Source: a virus. Taken from it: a stretch of 48,115 nucleotides of DNA. The DNA is taken from positions 1-48,115 of IMG/VR virus record IMGVR_UViG_3300021197_001580; one strand, 5' to 3'. The position numbers and the translations under genes are program-made. Within the stretch, counting starts at the first letter, position 1, and every line of letters starts with the position of its first letter. The notes below the pieces were generated by a model. That model saw only the letters and a program-made list of their open reading frames with translations. It did not search any database and was not told where the DNA came from. Positions 35,102 through 42,656 of the stretch are shown here, piece by piece.

Positions 35102-35255
35102 AGAAGAATCCTCTCATCTGTACTCGAAGTAGTTCATACATGTTGCGGCCGTACGCGTCTCCGTGTCCTGATGCTCGCGCCAACATTGGATGTATACGGT
35201 GTACCTGTATGTAGACCGGACCCATAGCGTCAATTAGGTCTTTATTTGTAAACAT
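35088..35255 (-). CDS. 55-residue hypothetical protein
   Basis: ATG 35255 with GAGG 5 bases upstream; it overlaps the nuclease start by 14 bases and the next upstream gene by 14. Mixed helix with His/Met/Arg; no family recognised. Confidence 0.6.
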   Translation of the reverse strand: MFTNKDLIDAMGPVYIQVHRIHPMLARASGHGDAYGRNMYELLRVQMRGFFYDFT

Positions 35256-35406
35256 GTTCGCCTCGTCTGAGCGTGTCGTGTATATGCGCCTTAGCACCGC
35301 TGCTGCGGTCCCATAACTCGTCCCACATAGCCCATATAGGTGAACTGTACTTCACGTACCCAACCAGATTGGTGTAAAGCTTTGTCCTAAGATGCTCGTT
35401 ATTCAT
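35242..35406 (-). CDS. 54-residue protein with W-D-E-L-W motif
   Basis: A very small gene (ATG 35406, TAA 35242-35244) that overlaps the helicase end by 8 bases and the next gene by 14. The product has LRTKLYTNLVG and then AMWDELWDRSSG, a pattern also seen in the small protein at 43762. Weak Shine-Dalgarno (GAAG). Function unknown. Confidence 0.6.
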   Translation of the reverse strand: MNNEHLRTKLYTNLVGYVKYSSPIWAMWDELWDRSSGAKAHIHDTLRRGEHVYK

Positions 35407-36760
35407 AATCATCTTCAACGTACCCCTCTGTTACGTCGTGCAAGGCCGCAAGCCACTCATCTTCGCTGTCCGGCTCCAATGATAGCAAGCGCTGCACGCC
35501 TAGTTCTTTCTCATTTGTGTCCACGATGGAGCTAATCGACTCCATCTTCTCCTGTACCAACATAGCTATACGCTCTTCGATAGTTCCTGCATAGACAAGA
35601 AAGTCGACGATGGTCTTTTCATCTGTGCCCAGGCGGTCAAGACGTCCCAGTGCCTGAATTACCGTCTCGGGACGATAGTACAGTTCGGCGAATAGGGCGC
35701 GATTTGCTATCTCCAAACCGTTGATACCAATCCCCACGGCGTGCATCGTCGCTACCAGGAGCCCACCGGAGCGCGTCCAAGAATCGATCGTCGCTAGTCT
35801 CTTGTCGGGCGACATACTCCCAGTAATCGTGTACTCCGATGGGATACGTTTCGCCAACTCTCTGCGGTGGGTGAAAATAACGGCGTGGTTCGTCTCCTCC
35901 ATTGCTTCCTTTGCCCATTCTTCAATCTCCTTTGTCTTCTTGTCTGCGCGTTTGTGCAGTTCCTTTAATACGTCGGTCGGAATGCGTCCGATGTCAAGGG
36001 CTTCTTTGTCACCTATCTGTAGAAGGCGCACAGTGAACGCTGGGAGTAGATGCGCGACCTCATCCTTAGTCACACGTGATGACACTGCAGCCAGCCGATG
36101 CCGCAGCTCATCTAGATGCACCTCGTTAACGCCTTCCCACTTGATGCCGTAGCCCTTGGGATTGAAGCCCAGCGAGTAGCGCTTGTTGAACTCGTAGGAG
36201 GCCTTGCCGTTCTGCTGCAGCTTGCCCCAGCGTCTGGGCCAGATGATGTCGAGCTGATTGTAAAGGTCAGTGACTCGGTCAGGCATCAGTGTAGCAGTCA
36301 GGCCTAGGATAGCGCCCTTGTGCCTGCGCGCTATGCCCTTGACGGCCTTGCTCTGCTTTGATGAGGGCGACTTGAGCTTATGCAGCTCGTCTAGCACGAT
36401 GAGGTCCCAGCCCTTCTGCGCCACGTTGTGGGCGAGGTCATAGGACACGATCTGTACTGTGGCCGCGTAGGCCTTACGCTTGCGCTCTAAGGCGGGCTTA
36501 CTAAGACCCTTCTCACGGTCGCGCCCTATGCTGATGATAGAGGCCTCTTCTGGAAAGCCCCACTTGGCCAGCTCTCGAAGCCAGCCAATGCGCACCACTG
36601 CAGGGCAAACTATCAGGACGCGCTTGGCCCCTACCTGCTTAGCAAACTCTATTGCTGTGCGCGTCTTGCCTAGGCCCGTGTCGAAGTTAATTACCCATCG
36701 ATGGGCCGGAGCAGACAACGCAGTGTCAATAGCCTCTTGCTGGTAAGGGTGTAGCTTCAT
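35399..36760 (-). CDS. SF2 (SNF2/DEAD-like) helicase
   Basis: A 453-residue helicase with Walker A DTGLGKT (27-33), box II DELH (124-127), motif III TAT (155-157) and motif VI QALGRLDRLG (near 378). Length and early MKLHPYQQEAI motif match phage SNF2-type helicases used in replication or recombination. Its start overlaps the 58-residue gene (ATGA). Confidence 0.9.
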   Translation of the reverse strand: MKLHPYQQEAIDTALSAPAHRWVINFDTGLGKTRTAIEFAKQVGAKRVLIVCPAVVRIGWLRELAKWGFPEEASIISIGRDREKGLSKPALERKRKAYAATVQIVSYDLAHNVAQKGWDLIVLDELHKLKSPSSKQSKAVKGIARRHKGAILGLTATLMPDRVTDLYNQLDIIWPRRWGKLQQNGKASYEFNKRYSLGFNPKGYGIKWEGVNEVHLDELRHRLAAVSSRVTKDEVAHLLPAFTVRLLQIGDKEALDIGRIPTDVLKELHKRADKKTKEIEEWAKEAMEETNHAVIFTHRRELAKRIPSEYTITGSMSPDKRLATIDSWTRSGGLLVATMHAVGIGINGLEIANRALFAELYYRPETVIQALGRLDRLGTDEKTIVDFLVYAGTIEERIAMLVQEKMESISSIVDTNEKELGVQRLLSLEPDSEDEWLAALHDVTEGYVEDDYE

Positions 36761-36933
36761 CCATGCTTCATCCAGCGGCCCACGCGCATAACATACGAAC
36801 CTAGACGGAACAGTAAGTTAAAAGGCATGAGCACATAAATTTTACGTAGTCCTGGGCGGTGCCCCTTAAACTTGTACTTAAAGGCGTAGCCGTGCATGAA
36901 CGGGGCAGAGCTGTTTTTTGGTCTAAATAACAT
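36757..36933 (-). CDS. 58-residue basic protein
   Basis: ATG 36933 overlaps the stop of the virion-like gene (ATGA) and its TGA overlaps the helicase start (ATGA), so coupling on both sides supports it. Product is basic (many Lys/Arg/His) with a hydrophobic centre (VLMPFNLLFRLGSYV). Function unknown. Confidence 0.68.
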   Translation of the reverse strand: MLFRPKNSSAPFMHGYAFKYKFKGHRPGLRKIYVLMPFNLLFRLGSYVMRVGRWMKHG

Positions 36934-38135
36934 CATTGTGGCGTCACCGGGGTAAGAGACTTAACTACAACCAAGTCGTATGCGATGTCAACTTGTGTTG
37001 CACCACCGCCTGACGATGCTATGGCATCCATCCATAGATCGGTCTTCTCAGGGAACTCAGGAAACACAGCAAACTCAATGTTCTCCGTGCCTTCGAGGGC
37101 CAAAGTATCGTGCACAATACGCGGCGCAGTAAATGGCGTGGTCACATCATCTGCGTTCTGCCGCTGCCAGAAGCGCACCTCTGCGGGCTTTGATGCTTCG
37201 ACCTCCATCGTAACGCGCCGTAAGTAGGCCTTATGCCCCGCAGGTACCGTGTACATGGACATTTCGGTCTGGCCCTTGCCCGCTTGAATATCTGCGAGCA
37301 GTTGATTCGTGGACGTGTTTTCGATCAGGATGTCGCCCGTATTGTTGCCGCCATAAGCGCCGCTGTCCGTCACATACGCACGATACACTCGGCGGAACGT
37401 CGCAGTAGTCGAAGAGCTTGCGGACGAGCCCGCCAGTGTGATCTCTTCTTCAACCGGATCGAAGTTCGTATCAAGCCCTTGCACTATGATCTTCTGCGCA
37501 CCAGTACCCGCTGCAGTATCGTTTGTATTCCCACCAGACCTTACGCGAACAGTCTCAGCCGCTGTAGGCCACGTGTAAGTACCGCCTGCGTCCCAGATAT
37601 CCTCGAATGATGCGGTCCCAACGTCTGAATTGTCACCAAACTTGTGTACCGTGAAGCGGTCAGCAAACAGCCCCGCGGAAACATCGAGGTAAGGGTCATT
37701 GGTCGTTCTGGTAAGCTGCACGTCATTGACACGCGAGATGGTCTGGTTAGGCGAGCTGACAAGGAACGGTGAGCGCGACTCGTGGAACGACTGCTGTATG
37801 CGCAGCGCGCCCTGGTTCGTACTGCCGTTAATTACGCGAACGCGGAAGTAGTGCGTGACGATGCCTAGGCCATGCACACTACCTGAGCCAATGGTCTGAT
37901 CAATATCGATCTGCTTGACGCGGTCGAAGTTCGTGCCGTCTTCGCTGAATTGCATCTGGAGCGTGCAATCCTGATCAGTCTCTATGGTCACAAAGACGCT
38001 TGCGAACTTTCGCGCGTCGATCGTGGGCCCGAGCAAGTCGTCGTCGGCATCAAGAGGAGTAGAGTAGGTGTAAACTATGCAATTGCGGTCTTCGTCGGGG
38101 GACCAATCCAGTCTAGTGGTCGTAATCGTAGCCAA
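36933..38135 (-). CDS. Virion-like beta-rich protein on the replication strand
   Basis: A 400-residue product that starts at TTG 38135 with AAGGAT 6 bases upstream. Its composition (Thr, Ser, Asp, Val), absence of charged helices and blocks such as SFEDIWDAGGTYTWP (about 169-183) and YRAYVTDSGAYGGNN (about 246-260) resemble phage virion structural proteins, not replication enzymes. It lies between a terminator and the helicase, with its own promoter-like -10. A head-fibre or structural protein on the opposite strand from the virion block is unusual. Confidence 0.78.
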   Translation of the reverse strand: MATITTTRLDWSPDEDRNCIVYTYSTPLDADDDLLGPTIDARKFASVFVTIETDQDCTLQMQFSEDGTNFDRVKQIDIDQTIGSGSVHGLGIVTHYFRVRVINGSTNQGALRIQQSFHESRSPFLVSSPNQTISRVNDVQLTRTTNDPYLDVSAGLFADRFTVHKFGDNSDVGTASFEDIWDAGGTYTWPTAAETVRVRSGGNTNDTAAGTGAQKIIVQGLDTNFDPVEEEITLAGSSASSSTTATFRRVYRAYVTDSGAYGGNNTGDILIENTSTNQLLADIQAGKGQTEMSMYTVPAGHKAYLRRVTMEVEASKPAEVRFWQRQNADDVTTPFTAPRIVHDTLALEGTENIEFAVFPEFPEKTDLWMDAIASSGGGATQVDIAYDLVVVKSLTPVTPQ

Positions 38136-38155
38136 GTGAATATCCTTGTTGTTGT

Positions 38156-38184
38156 ATTATACATATTGTAGAACGTAGAAAAGC
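38156..38184 (-). promoter_or_regulatory. Promoter for the virion-like gene and recombination block
   Basis: On the minus strand TATAAT (38161-38156) is a perfect -10, 17 bases from a weak -35 (GCTTTT, 38184-38179) that overlaps the U-tract of the terminator. The transcript would start about 38149, just before AAGGAT and the TTG start at 38135. Confidence 0.55.
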
Positions 38185-38214
38185 CCCGCCCATGGGATTG
38201 ACCATGAGCAGGGC
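38178..38214 (-). terminator. Strong Rho-independent terminator
   Basis: A 13-base-pair stem on the minus strand (arms 38214-38202 and 38195-38183, with two G-U pairs), 6-base loop and a TTTTC tail. It closes the early unit that comes from the right end. The -10 box described at 38156-38161 follows directly, so this is a terminator-promoter junction. Confidence 0.85.
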
Positions 38215-38223
38215 AGGTAAGTG

Positions 38224-38406
38224 TTATAGGTAGAAGCTGTTGTGCCAGACGGTTAGATTCCAAAGGTCCTCATCGAGCATACGCTTCAGATTGAAGTCTC
38301 GGGTGCCCCAGTAGGGACCGTCCCGCAGTATCTTCCCCATTAAGCGTATGCAGACCTCGTCACTATGAGCCTTAGGCCTAATCTTGAACTTGTCGCCAGC
38401 CTTCAG
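38224..38406 (-). CDS. 60-residue protein with apparent CTG start
   Basis: The frame LKAGDKFKIRPKAHSDE and onward reads as a real small basic protein and ends in TAA 38226-38224, just before the terminator. No ATG or GTG lies at its head; CTG 38406 has GGAGGAGA about 4 bases upstream. An internal ATG near codon 23 would give only 38 residues. The start is therefore probably CTG, translated from inside the previous gene (overlap 29 bases). Function unknown. Confidence 0.5.
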   Translation of the reverse strand: MKAGDKFKIRPKAHSDEVCIRLMGKILRDGPYWGTRDFNLKRMLDEDLWNLTVWHNSFYL

Positions 38407-38779
38407 GGGTCTCCTCCCGCGCTTTCTTCACGATGAAGAGTCCATTGCCCTTTGCCTTGTTCTTAAGCAGCCGCTGAGTCTTGTGTCGGTCTGGCGCAGA
38501 GGCAGGCTTAGCATGACGCAGATACGCCTCTTGACCTGCCACTTGCAGATAGCACACAAGTGGGTCGTCAGTGCCGTAGAACTTAGCCTCAGCTGCGTTC
38601 ACGTAGTGGTGATGCCCACTCTCGCTATGCGCAACCAAGAGCCTCTTCTGCTCGTCAGCCTTGACTTCCTTAGCCCCTTGAGGCAGCTCAGTGACACCTT
38701 CAAGATCAGCACGAATGATACACACCTCTCCGTGAAAGCTAACTCCATTGTTGTCTACAATTTCTTCATCAGACATCAT
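38378..38779 (-). CDS. Hypothetical protein, 133 residues
   Basis: Starts at ATG 38779 after AGGAGACA. The product has an acidic N-terminus, a His-rich turn (ESGHHHYVNAAEAKFYG, about 53-69) and a basic C-terminus. The His cluster might bind metal. No family recognised. The preceding gene ends 4 bases into its start. Confidence 0.7.
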   Translation of the reverse strand: MMSDEEIVDNNGVSFHGEVCIIRADLEGVTELPQGAKEVKADEQKRLLVAHSESGHHHYVNAAEAKFYGTDDPLVCYLQVAGQEAYLRHAKPASAPDRHKTQRLLKNKAKGNGLFIVKKAREETPEGWRQVQD

Positions 38780-38967
38780 TGTCTCCTTTTTGTTGTTTGG
38801 TCTAATATTTCTCTACGCAGCGTACGGCCCATATCAAACCCACCTACGTCGCGCCATAACGCTTGATCTAGCTCATCGTACCACTCACTAGTATCACATA
38901 GCTGCGAGTCGAGTTTTTCTAGCAATACATCGAAAAGCCCATATCCACCATATGAGCCCAAACTCAC
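38776..38967 (-). CDS. 63-residue hypothetical protein
   Basis: Starts at GTG 38967, overlapping the stop of the DUF6745-like gene (GTGA). Gly/Tyr-rich N-terminus and an acidic WYDELDQALWRDVGG stretch (about 29-43), close in style to the DELW motif of other tiny proteins here. Overlaps the next gene by 4 bases. Confidence 0.62.
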   Translation of the reverse strand: MSLGSYGGYGLFDVLLEKLDSQLCDTSEWYDELDQALWRDVGGFDMGRTLRREILDQTTKRRQ

Positions 38968-39932
38968 GTGCGCACAAACCCGCCCTTGATCAGATCCACA
39001 TCAATCTGATGCGCTAGGGCCTGAGCTTCAAGGGCTGTATTGGCTTCATGTGCAGCATACAGGGCGAACTCACGCCCAGTGCTCTCCTCTAGAACACGCA
39101 AGAACTTACATGGCCCATGATCTGGCAAGTCGACCTCGACCAGCGTACCAATCTGAGGATCAGGGTCCTTGTCAATGATCTTAGGATTCAGCTGTTCAAT
39201 GACCGTGTGCCAGCCCAAGATCTCGGCCAAGCATCGACGCTGCTCGATGTTGGGGTGAGTCAGGGCCAACGATGGGTCAATGTTCTCTTTGTCCTCGATC
39301 CACTCAGCTGGGATGCGCTGGCCATGCCATGCATACATCTTGAAGTCATCACGATACGCCCAGTAGGGCCCATGTTCGGCATGGCCATTATCGTTCTCAT
39401 CGGCCAAGATAACACATGGGCGGTCTGACATGATGCAGACATCGCTTAGCATCCACCACCAGCCAGCATTCTCAGCCACCTGGAGATGACCTTCAATGGA
39501 CGGCCCGTCATAGGTCACTGGTAGATGCTTCAAGACGAAGTCCCAGTGAGCAAGCCAATACAGATCCTGCTGTCCATGAGCTGCGCGCTCAAGCATGGGC
39601 CGGCTGGCTGTGCGTAGCTTGCGTTGGTCTTCTTCTGACGCGGCATCGTAGATCTCTTTGGTGAACTTCTCGTAAGGCCCGAAGATCTTACGCAATTCAC
39701 CATCTGGGTCTTGTTCGACCAGTGCTGCCATAAGCATACCAACGAATGGACTGCTCGTCCACACCACAGGAGGCATGGGCTCTTCGACCATCTTGTAGGC
39801 CTTGGCCGCGCCTTCCTCGGCCAGCTCTTTGTTAGCTGTCTCTGTGCTGGTAGCTAAGGCCCGATACTTGGTGCGGTACTCCTTGAGGATTGCCCATTTC
39901 TCGTCCGGCATGCTGTCAATTGTCTCTGTCAT
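38964..39932 (-). CDS. DUF6745-like protein
   Basis: A 322-residue product whose C-terminal half (about 190-315) matches the layout I know for DUF6745: PYWAYRDDFKMYAWHGQRIP (about 190-209), then a helical NIEQRRCLAEILGW segment, a beta strand pair with VEVDLPDHGPCKFLRVL, and a helical tail. In bacteria this domain is found in large proteins of unknown function. The phage version is shorter. It is probably a soluble cytoplasmic early protein. Recognised from memory, not by search. Confidence 0.62.
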   Translation of the reverse strand: MTETIDSMPDEKWAILKEYRTKYRALATSTETANKELAEEGAAKAYKMVEEPMPPVVWTSSPFVGMLMAALVEQDPDGELRKIFGPYEKFTKEIYDAASEEDQRKLRTASRPMLERAAHGQQDLYWLAHWDFVLKHLPVTYDGPSIEGHLQVAENAGWWWMLSDVCIMSDRPCVILADENDNGHAEHGPYWAYRDDFKMYAWHGQRIPAEWIEDKENIDPSLALTHPNIEQRRCLAEILGWHTVIEQLNPKIIDKDPDPQIGTLVEVDLPDHGPCKFLRVLEESTGREFALYAAHEANTALEAQALAHQIDVDLIKGGFVRT

Positions 39933-39955
39933 TGTTCTGTCCTTTTCCTTGTGTT

Positions 39956-40285
39956 TTAAAACTTCTTACCGTGTTTATAGTCTCGTCCGCGATTGTAGTC
40001 AAGCTTTGCTTCCATGGCACCTACGATATCTAGGCCGTCATGCTCTGCCCAATCTAGAATACGTATTACCACATCGGCCAACTCTTCTTCAAGTGAAGAA
40101 TACGCTTTTATTTTATCACTTGGTGGATTGCCTGCGCGCGCGCCTTCGAGGGCCTCACTCAGCTCACTGTGTGTCAGCGCAATGATCTCGCCCGTGTTGC
40201 GTGGCTCATCCCACCAGCCCTTCTCCTTGGCCACTTCATGTATGGCCCGCTGCCAGGCCGGTATGTCACTCTTTGTTGATGCCAT
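39956..40285 (-). CDS. MazG-like nucleotide pyrophosphohydrolase
   Basis: A 109-residue all-alpha product with the MazG metal motif: EIIALTHSELSEALEGAR (about 33-50; E40 and E44 types) and EEELADVVIRILDWAEHDGLD (EExxD pattern, about 66-86), ending in a basic YKHGKKF tail. Such enzymes clear (p)ppGpp or non-standard nucleotides. ATG 40285 with GAGG 7 bases upstream is preferred to the TTG two codons before. Confidence 0.85.
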   Translation of the reverse strand: MASTKSDIPAWQRAIHEVAKEKGWWDEPRNTGEIIALTHSELSEALEGARAGNPPSDKIKAYSSLEEELADVVIRILDWAEHDGLDIVGAMEAKLDYNRGRDYKHGKKF

Positions 40286-40436
40286 CTTCAATCCTCTCCT
40301 TCAGTTCAATAGGTATCATCCAGCAGTTCTTGTATCGGTCCCAGTAGACGCCTGGATACTGCGTCAAGTTGAGGGCCTCAGTTGCGCCCGTCAACTCATA
40401 GAACCAAGGTGTTCGGGCGCTAAGCTGCCAGTTCAC
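40266..40436 (-). CDS. 56-residue protein resembling a helicase N-terminal module
   Basis: Starts at GTG 40436 (GGAAG about 9 bases upstream) and overlaps the MazG-like gene by 20 bases. The product NLTQYPGVYWDRYKNCWMIPI (about 23-43) resembles the short domain that precedes SNF2/HARP helicases. As a stand-alone protein it may be an adaptor for the helicase at 35399. Only a style match, not a proven homology. Confidence 0.58.
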   Translation of the reverse strand: MNWQLSARTPWFYELTGATEALNLTQYPGVYWDRYKNCWMIPIELKERIEDGINKE

Positions 40437-40599
40437 TGTATATAGCTTCCGACAGGTTGCCGTGTAGCTGAGCGCTCAACGCCCACTTTAACTTCCCATA
40501 AAAGGTGTCATGCATAAAAGGCCCATAGCCTAGCTGTTGCTTAAGGGCAGCGTGCATGAGCCGGCGCATACTTAGGCTGCTTAGATCATTACTTCCCAT
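40420..40599 (-). CDS. 59-residue basic helical protein
   Basis: ATG 40599 with AGGAG 7 bases upstream and TAG 40422-40420 within the next gene (17-base overlap). Basic, Met/His/Lys/Leu-rich helix. Strong ribosome site and tight packing support it. Function unknown. Confidence 0.68.
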   Translation of the reverse strand: MGSNDLSSLSMRRLMHAALKQQLGYGPFMHDTFYGKLKWALSAQLHGNLSEAIYSELAA

Positions 40600-40617
40600 A
40601 TCGATGCTCCTACCAGG

Positions 40618-40866
40618 TTAATACTGCGGGCCCAGGTGTTCTGAGGCGCAATCACGACGCATGCGGTCCACCTCTGCATAGACGATATCGCAGACCACAT
40701 TGTAAATACGCCGCTGTGTAAGGTCATCAAACTTCTCCAGTAGCGCGTCCAGCGGAGGCCAGGCGTCGTTCGCCTTGGCCTCGCCGGGAGTGATACGCTC
40801 ATAAATGACGCCGTTGTAGTGCCCTTTGGTGCCAGTAGATACCTTCTTCTTCTTCTTCCTAGTCAT
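40618..40866 (-). CDS. 82-residue basic protein
   Basis: Lys-rich N-terminus (MTRKKKKKVS) that could bind nucleic acid, followed by a mixed helical body with acidic patches. AGGAG stands about 10 bases before the start. A second frame at 40581-40802 overlaps and is less protein-like. Function unknown. Confidence 0.65.
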   Translation of the reverse strand: MTRKKKKKVSTGTKGHYNGVIYERITPGEAKANDAWPPLDALLEKFDDLTQRRIYNVVCDIVYAEVDRMRRDCASEHLGPQY

Positions 40867-41053
40867 CTCTTAACATCTCCTGTTCAAGTGTAAGCGTAAG
40901 ACCTCCAATGGGAGTAATACTATGTTGCATCTGCCTTTTCAGCTCCCATCGAAAAGCATACGCCAATGTCTGCATCTGCATCAACTGGACTGCGCATTGG
41001 CCCCCGACTATAAAGTTGTTTCTAATCAAGCGGGTCGCCTTCTTGCTGTCCAT
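40859..41053 (-). CDS. 64-residue helical protein
   Basis: ATG 41053 with GGAG 6 bases upstream; longer in-frame starts lie in the previous gene. The product has a basic N-terminus and then Met/Gln/Leu-rich helix. It overlaps its neighbours by 8 and 32 bases. Function unknown. Confidence 0.6.
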   Translation of the reverse strand: MDSKKATRLIRNNFIVGGQCAVQLMQMQTLAYAFRWELKRQMQHSITPIGGLTLTLEQEMLRDD

Positions 41054-41285
41054 CCTCTTCTCCTTTCTGCAGCACGAGCTTGTGGCGGCTATCGCCCATC
41101 TCTTCGACAATGAGTGTGACCTCGCCATCGAGCTGCCGACGCAACATCGTGCGCGTGTCAATCTCTAGCTCACCGCCGACCTCTTCAAGTACTCCTGCTA
41201 GAAGTACTTCCATTGAGCGCATGCCCACCTGGAGTTCGACAATCTGCCGCTTCAGTTCTTTCTTACTCACGTCTTTATCTTTCAT
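41022..41285 (-). CDS. 87-residue helical protein, possible coiled coil
   Basis: Charged helix with heptad-like Leu/Val (DVSKKELKRQIVELQVGM, about 5-22), a middle acidic part and a Gly/Glu-rich C-terminus. ATGA overlap with the gene before it. Function unknown. Confidence 0.62.
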   Translation of the reverse strand: MKDKDVSKKELKRQIVELQVGMRSMEVLLAGVLEEVGGELEIDTRTMLRRQLDGEVTLIVEEMGDSRHKLVLQKGEEDGQQEGDPLD

Positions 41286-41476
41286 GGTGAACTCATGCTC
41301 ACGCTATCTTGCCACGTCCAGCCTATATCGTGCTTCATCTCCTCAACTAAGGCGGTACCAAGTCTACCTTGTGTAAAATAAACAAAGCTGGCCCTGACCT
41401 GACTCTCAAGCTGCACAATCATGTGGCGATGGAGCGCCTCGCAATGCATAACAATAAGCTTTTCATCGTACTTCAT
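41282..41476 (-). CDS. 64-residue hypothetical protein
   Basis: Starts at ATG 41476, 4-base overlap with the RepA-like gene (ATGA) and ATGA overlap with the next. Product has HRHMIVQLESQVRASF helix and a Trp-rich tail. Function unknown. Confidence 0.62.
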   Translation of the reverse strand: MKYDEKLIVMHCEALHRHMIVQLESQVRASFVYFTQGRLGTALVEEMKHDIGWTWQDSVSMSSP

Positions 41477-42489
41477 GGTTTTACTCCAAAGCCACGGCCG
41501 CGCACGACCATAGCGCCATCATCCATCAGTCTCTTCAAGATATCCTCCACAATGTGCTGCTCAGGTATAGCCCAGGCAGTGCTTAAGCTCTTCTTGCTGT
41601 AGCGCTTATCGGGCAATAGCTTCGCCAGACAAGAATCAATCAGTGCCTCATCTACTACATCTAGCGCATCTACCAACTGCAAGTCTAGCTTGACTTGAGG
41701 CTTCTCCTCATCTTTGATGAACCACCAGCTGGCCTTGTAGAACAGATCGCCGGCCTCGTTCGACCGCACAATCCACTCGATGCTCTTCTTGTTAGTCGGG
41801 TTAGGCTTCACGTGCAGATGCACATCGTAGCCGCCCGAGGTCGCAGTGCTGCCGCGCAAGGCCTGGTCAGGATCATACTCGCCCTGATCATCCAGGCTGA
41901 TCTTGCGCGAGTGATGCACTAGCACCACAGCACAGCCATTGGCCCTGATTGCATCCACGCTGAGCAGCACCTTGTTGATATCTTGAGAACTGTTCTCATT
42001 ACCTGTGTGTGACTTGCTGAGCGTATCAATCATGACGCACTGGATGTTCTTCTCTTGCACAAACTTACATATTTCGGCCACATCGCGCGGTACGTCCAAT
42101 CTATGGCCCGACATGTGGCTAAAGTAAAAGTTCCTACTTACCTCTTCGATGGGCACACCCAGGCCCGTCTCAATCATGCGCATCCGGTTCGCAGTGGCCT
42201 TACCAGGCGATTCAAGCTCTATGACCCACACGGGCACGCCCTCAGTTTGAGTGGGCTTGAAGCCGAACTCTGAGCTACCGTGGGCCAGCGCAAAGGCCAT
42301 CGAGAAGAGTGTCCAGCTCTTATACGAGACCGTAGGCGCGCCTGATACAATAGTCAGGCCCTGGTACATGATAAAGTCCTCAAGCAGCCATGTAGGCACG
42401 GGCAGAGACTCCATATACTCTACCCAAGCGTTTAGTGTCCATGTGTTCCGCGGAAACAGTCCTGTGTCTTGTCCTTCTGTATCAGTCAT
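41473..42489 (-). CDS. RepA-like AAA+/RecA-fold ATPase with winged-helix tail
   Basis: A 338-residue product from ATG 42489 (ATGA overlap; ATG 42507 is the longer alternative). Walker A GAPTVSYKS (50-58) has Tyr in place of Gly before Lys, a variant known in RepA-type helicase-primase ATPases. E91 (VIELE), Walker B D155 (VMIDT) and VVLVHHS follow. The last 60 residues form a winged helix (SKKSLSTAWAIPEQHIV). Likely a replication ATPase that opens or loads at the origin. Confidence 0.8.
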   Translation of the reverse strand: MTDTEGQDTGLFPRNTWTLNAWVEYMESLPVPTWLLEDFIMYQGLTIVSGAPTVSYKSWTLFSMAFALAHGSSEFGFKPTQTEGVPVWVIELESPGKATANRMRMIETGLGVPIEEVSRNFYFSHMSGHRLDVPRDVAEICKFVQEKNIQCVMIDTLSKSHTGNENSSQDINKVLLSVDAIRANGCAVVLVHHSRKISLDDQGEYDPDQALRGSTATSGGYDVHLHVKPNPTNKKSIEWIVRSNEAGDLFYKASWWFIKDEEKPQVKLDLQLVDALDVVDEALIDSCLAKLLPDKRYSKKSLSTAWAIPEQHIVEDILKRLMDDGAMVVRGRGFGVKP

Positions 42490-42656
42490 TTTCGGGTCCA
42501 CTCCCATAACTCTGTCCCTAGTACATAGGAGGCAAAAGGACGGAGCAGGAGGTTAGGTCCTCGGACACAAAGATGGCCACCAAATAGTGGCTCTAACTGC
42601 GCTATAGTAACCCGCCTCAGTATGTTCTGCGCCTCTATATCAGGTTGCTTTGTCAT
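42486..42656 (-). CDS. 56-residue hypothetical protein
   Basis: ATG 42656, TGA 42488-42486 (ATGA overlap with the RepA-like gene and 4-base overlap with the lipoprotein gene). Leu/Arg/Glu-rich helix and C-terminal ELWEWTRK. Coupling on both sides supports it. Function unknown. Confidence 0.66.
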   Translation of the reverse strand: MTKQPDIEAQNILRRVTIAQLEPLFGGHLCVRGPNLLLRPFASYVLGTELWEWTRK

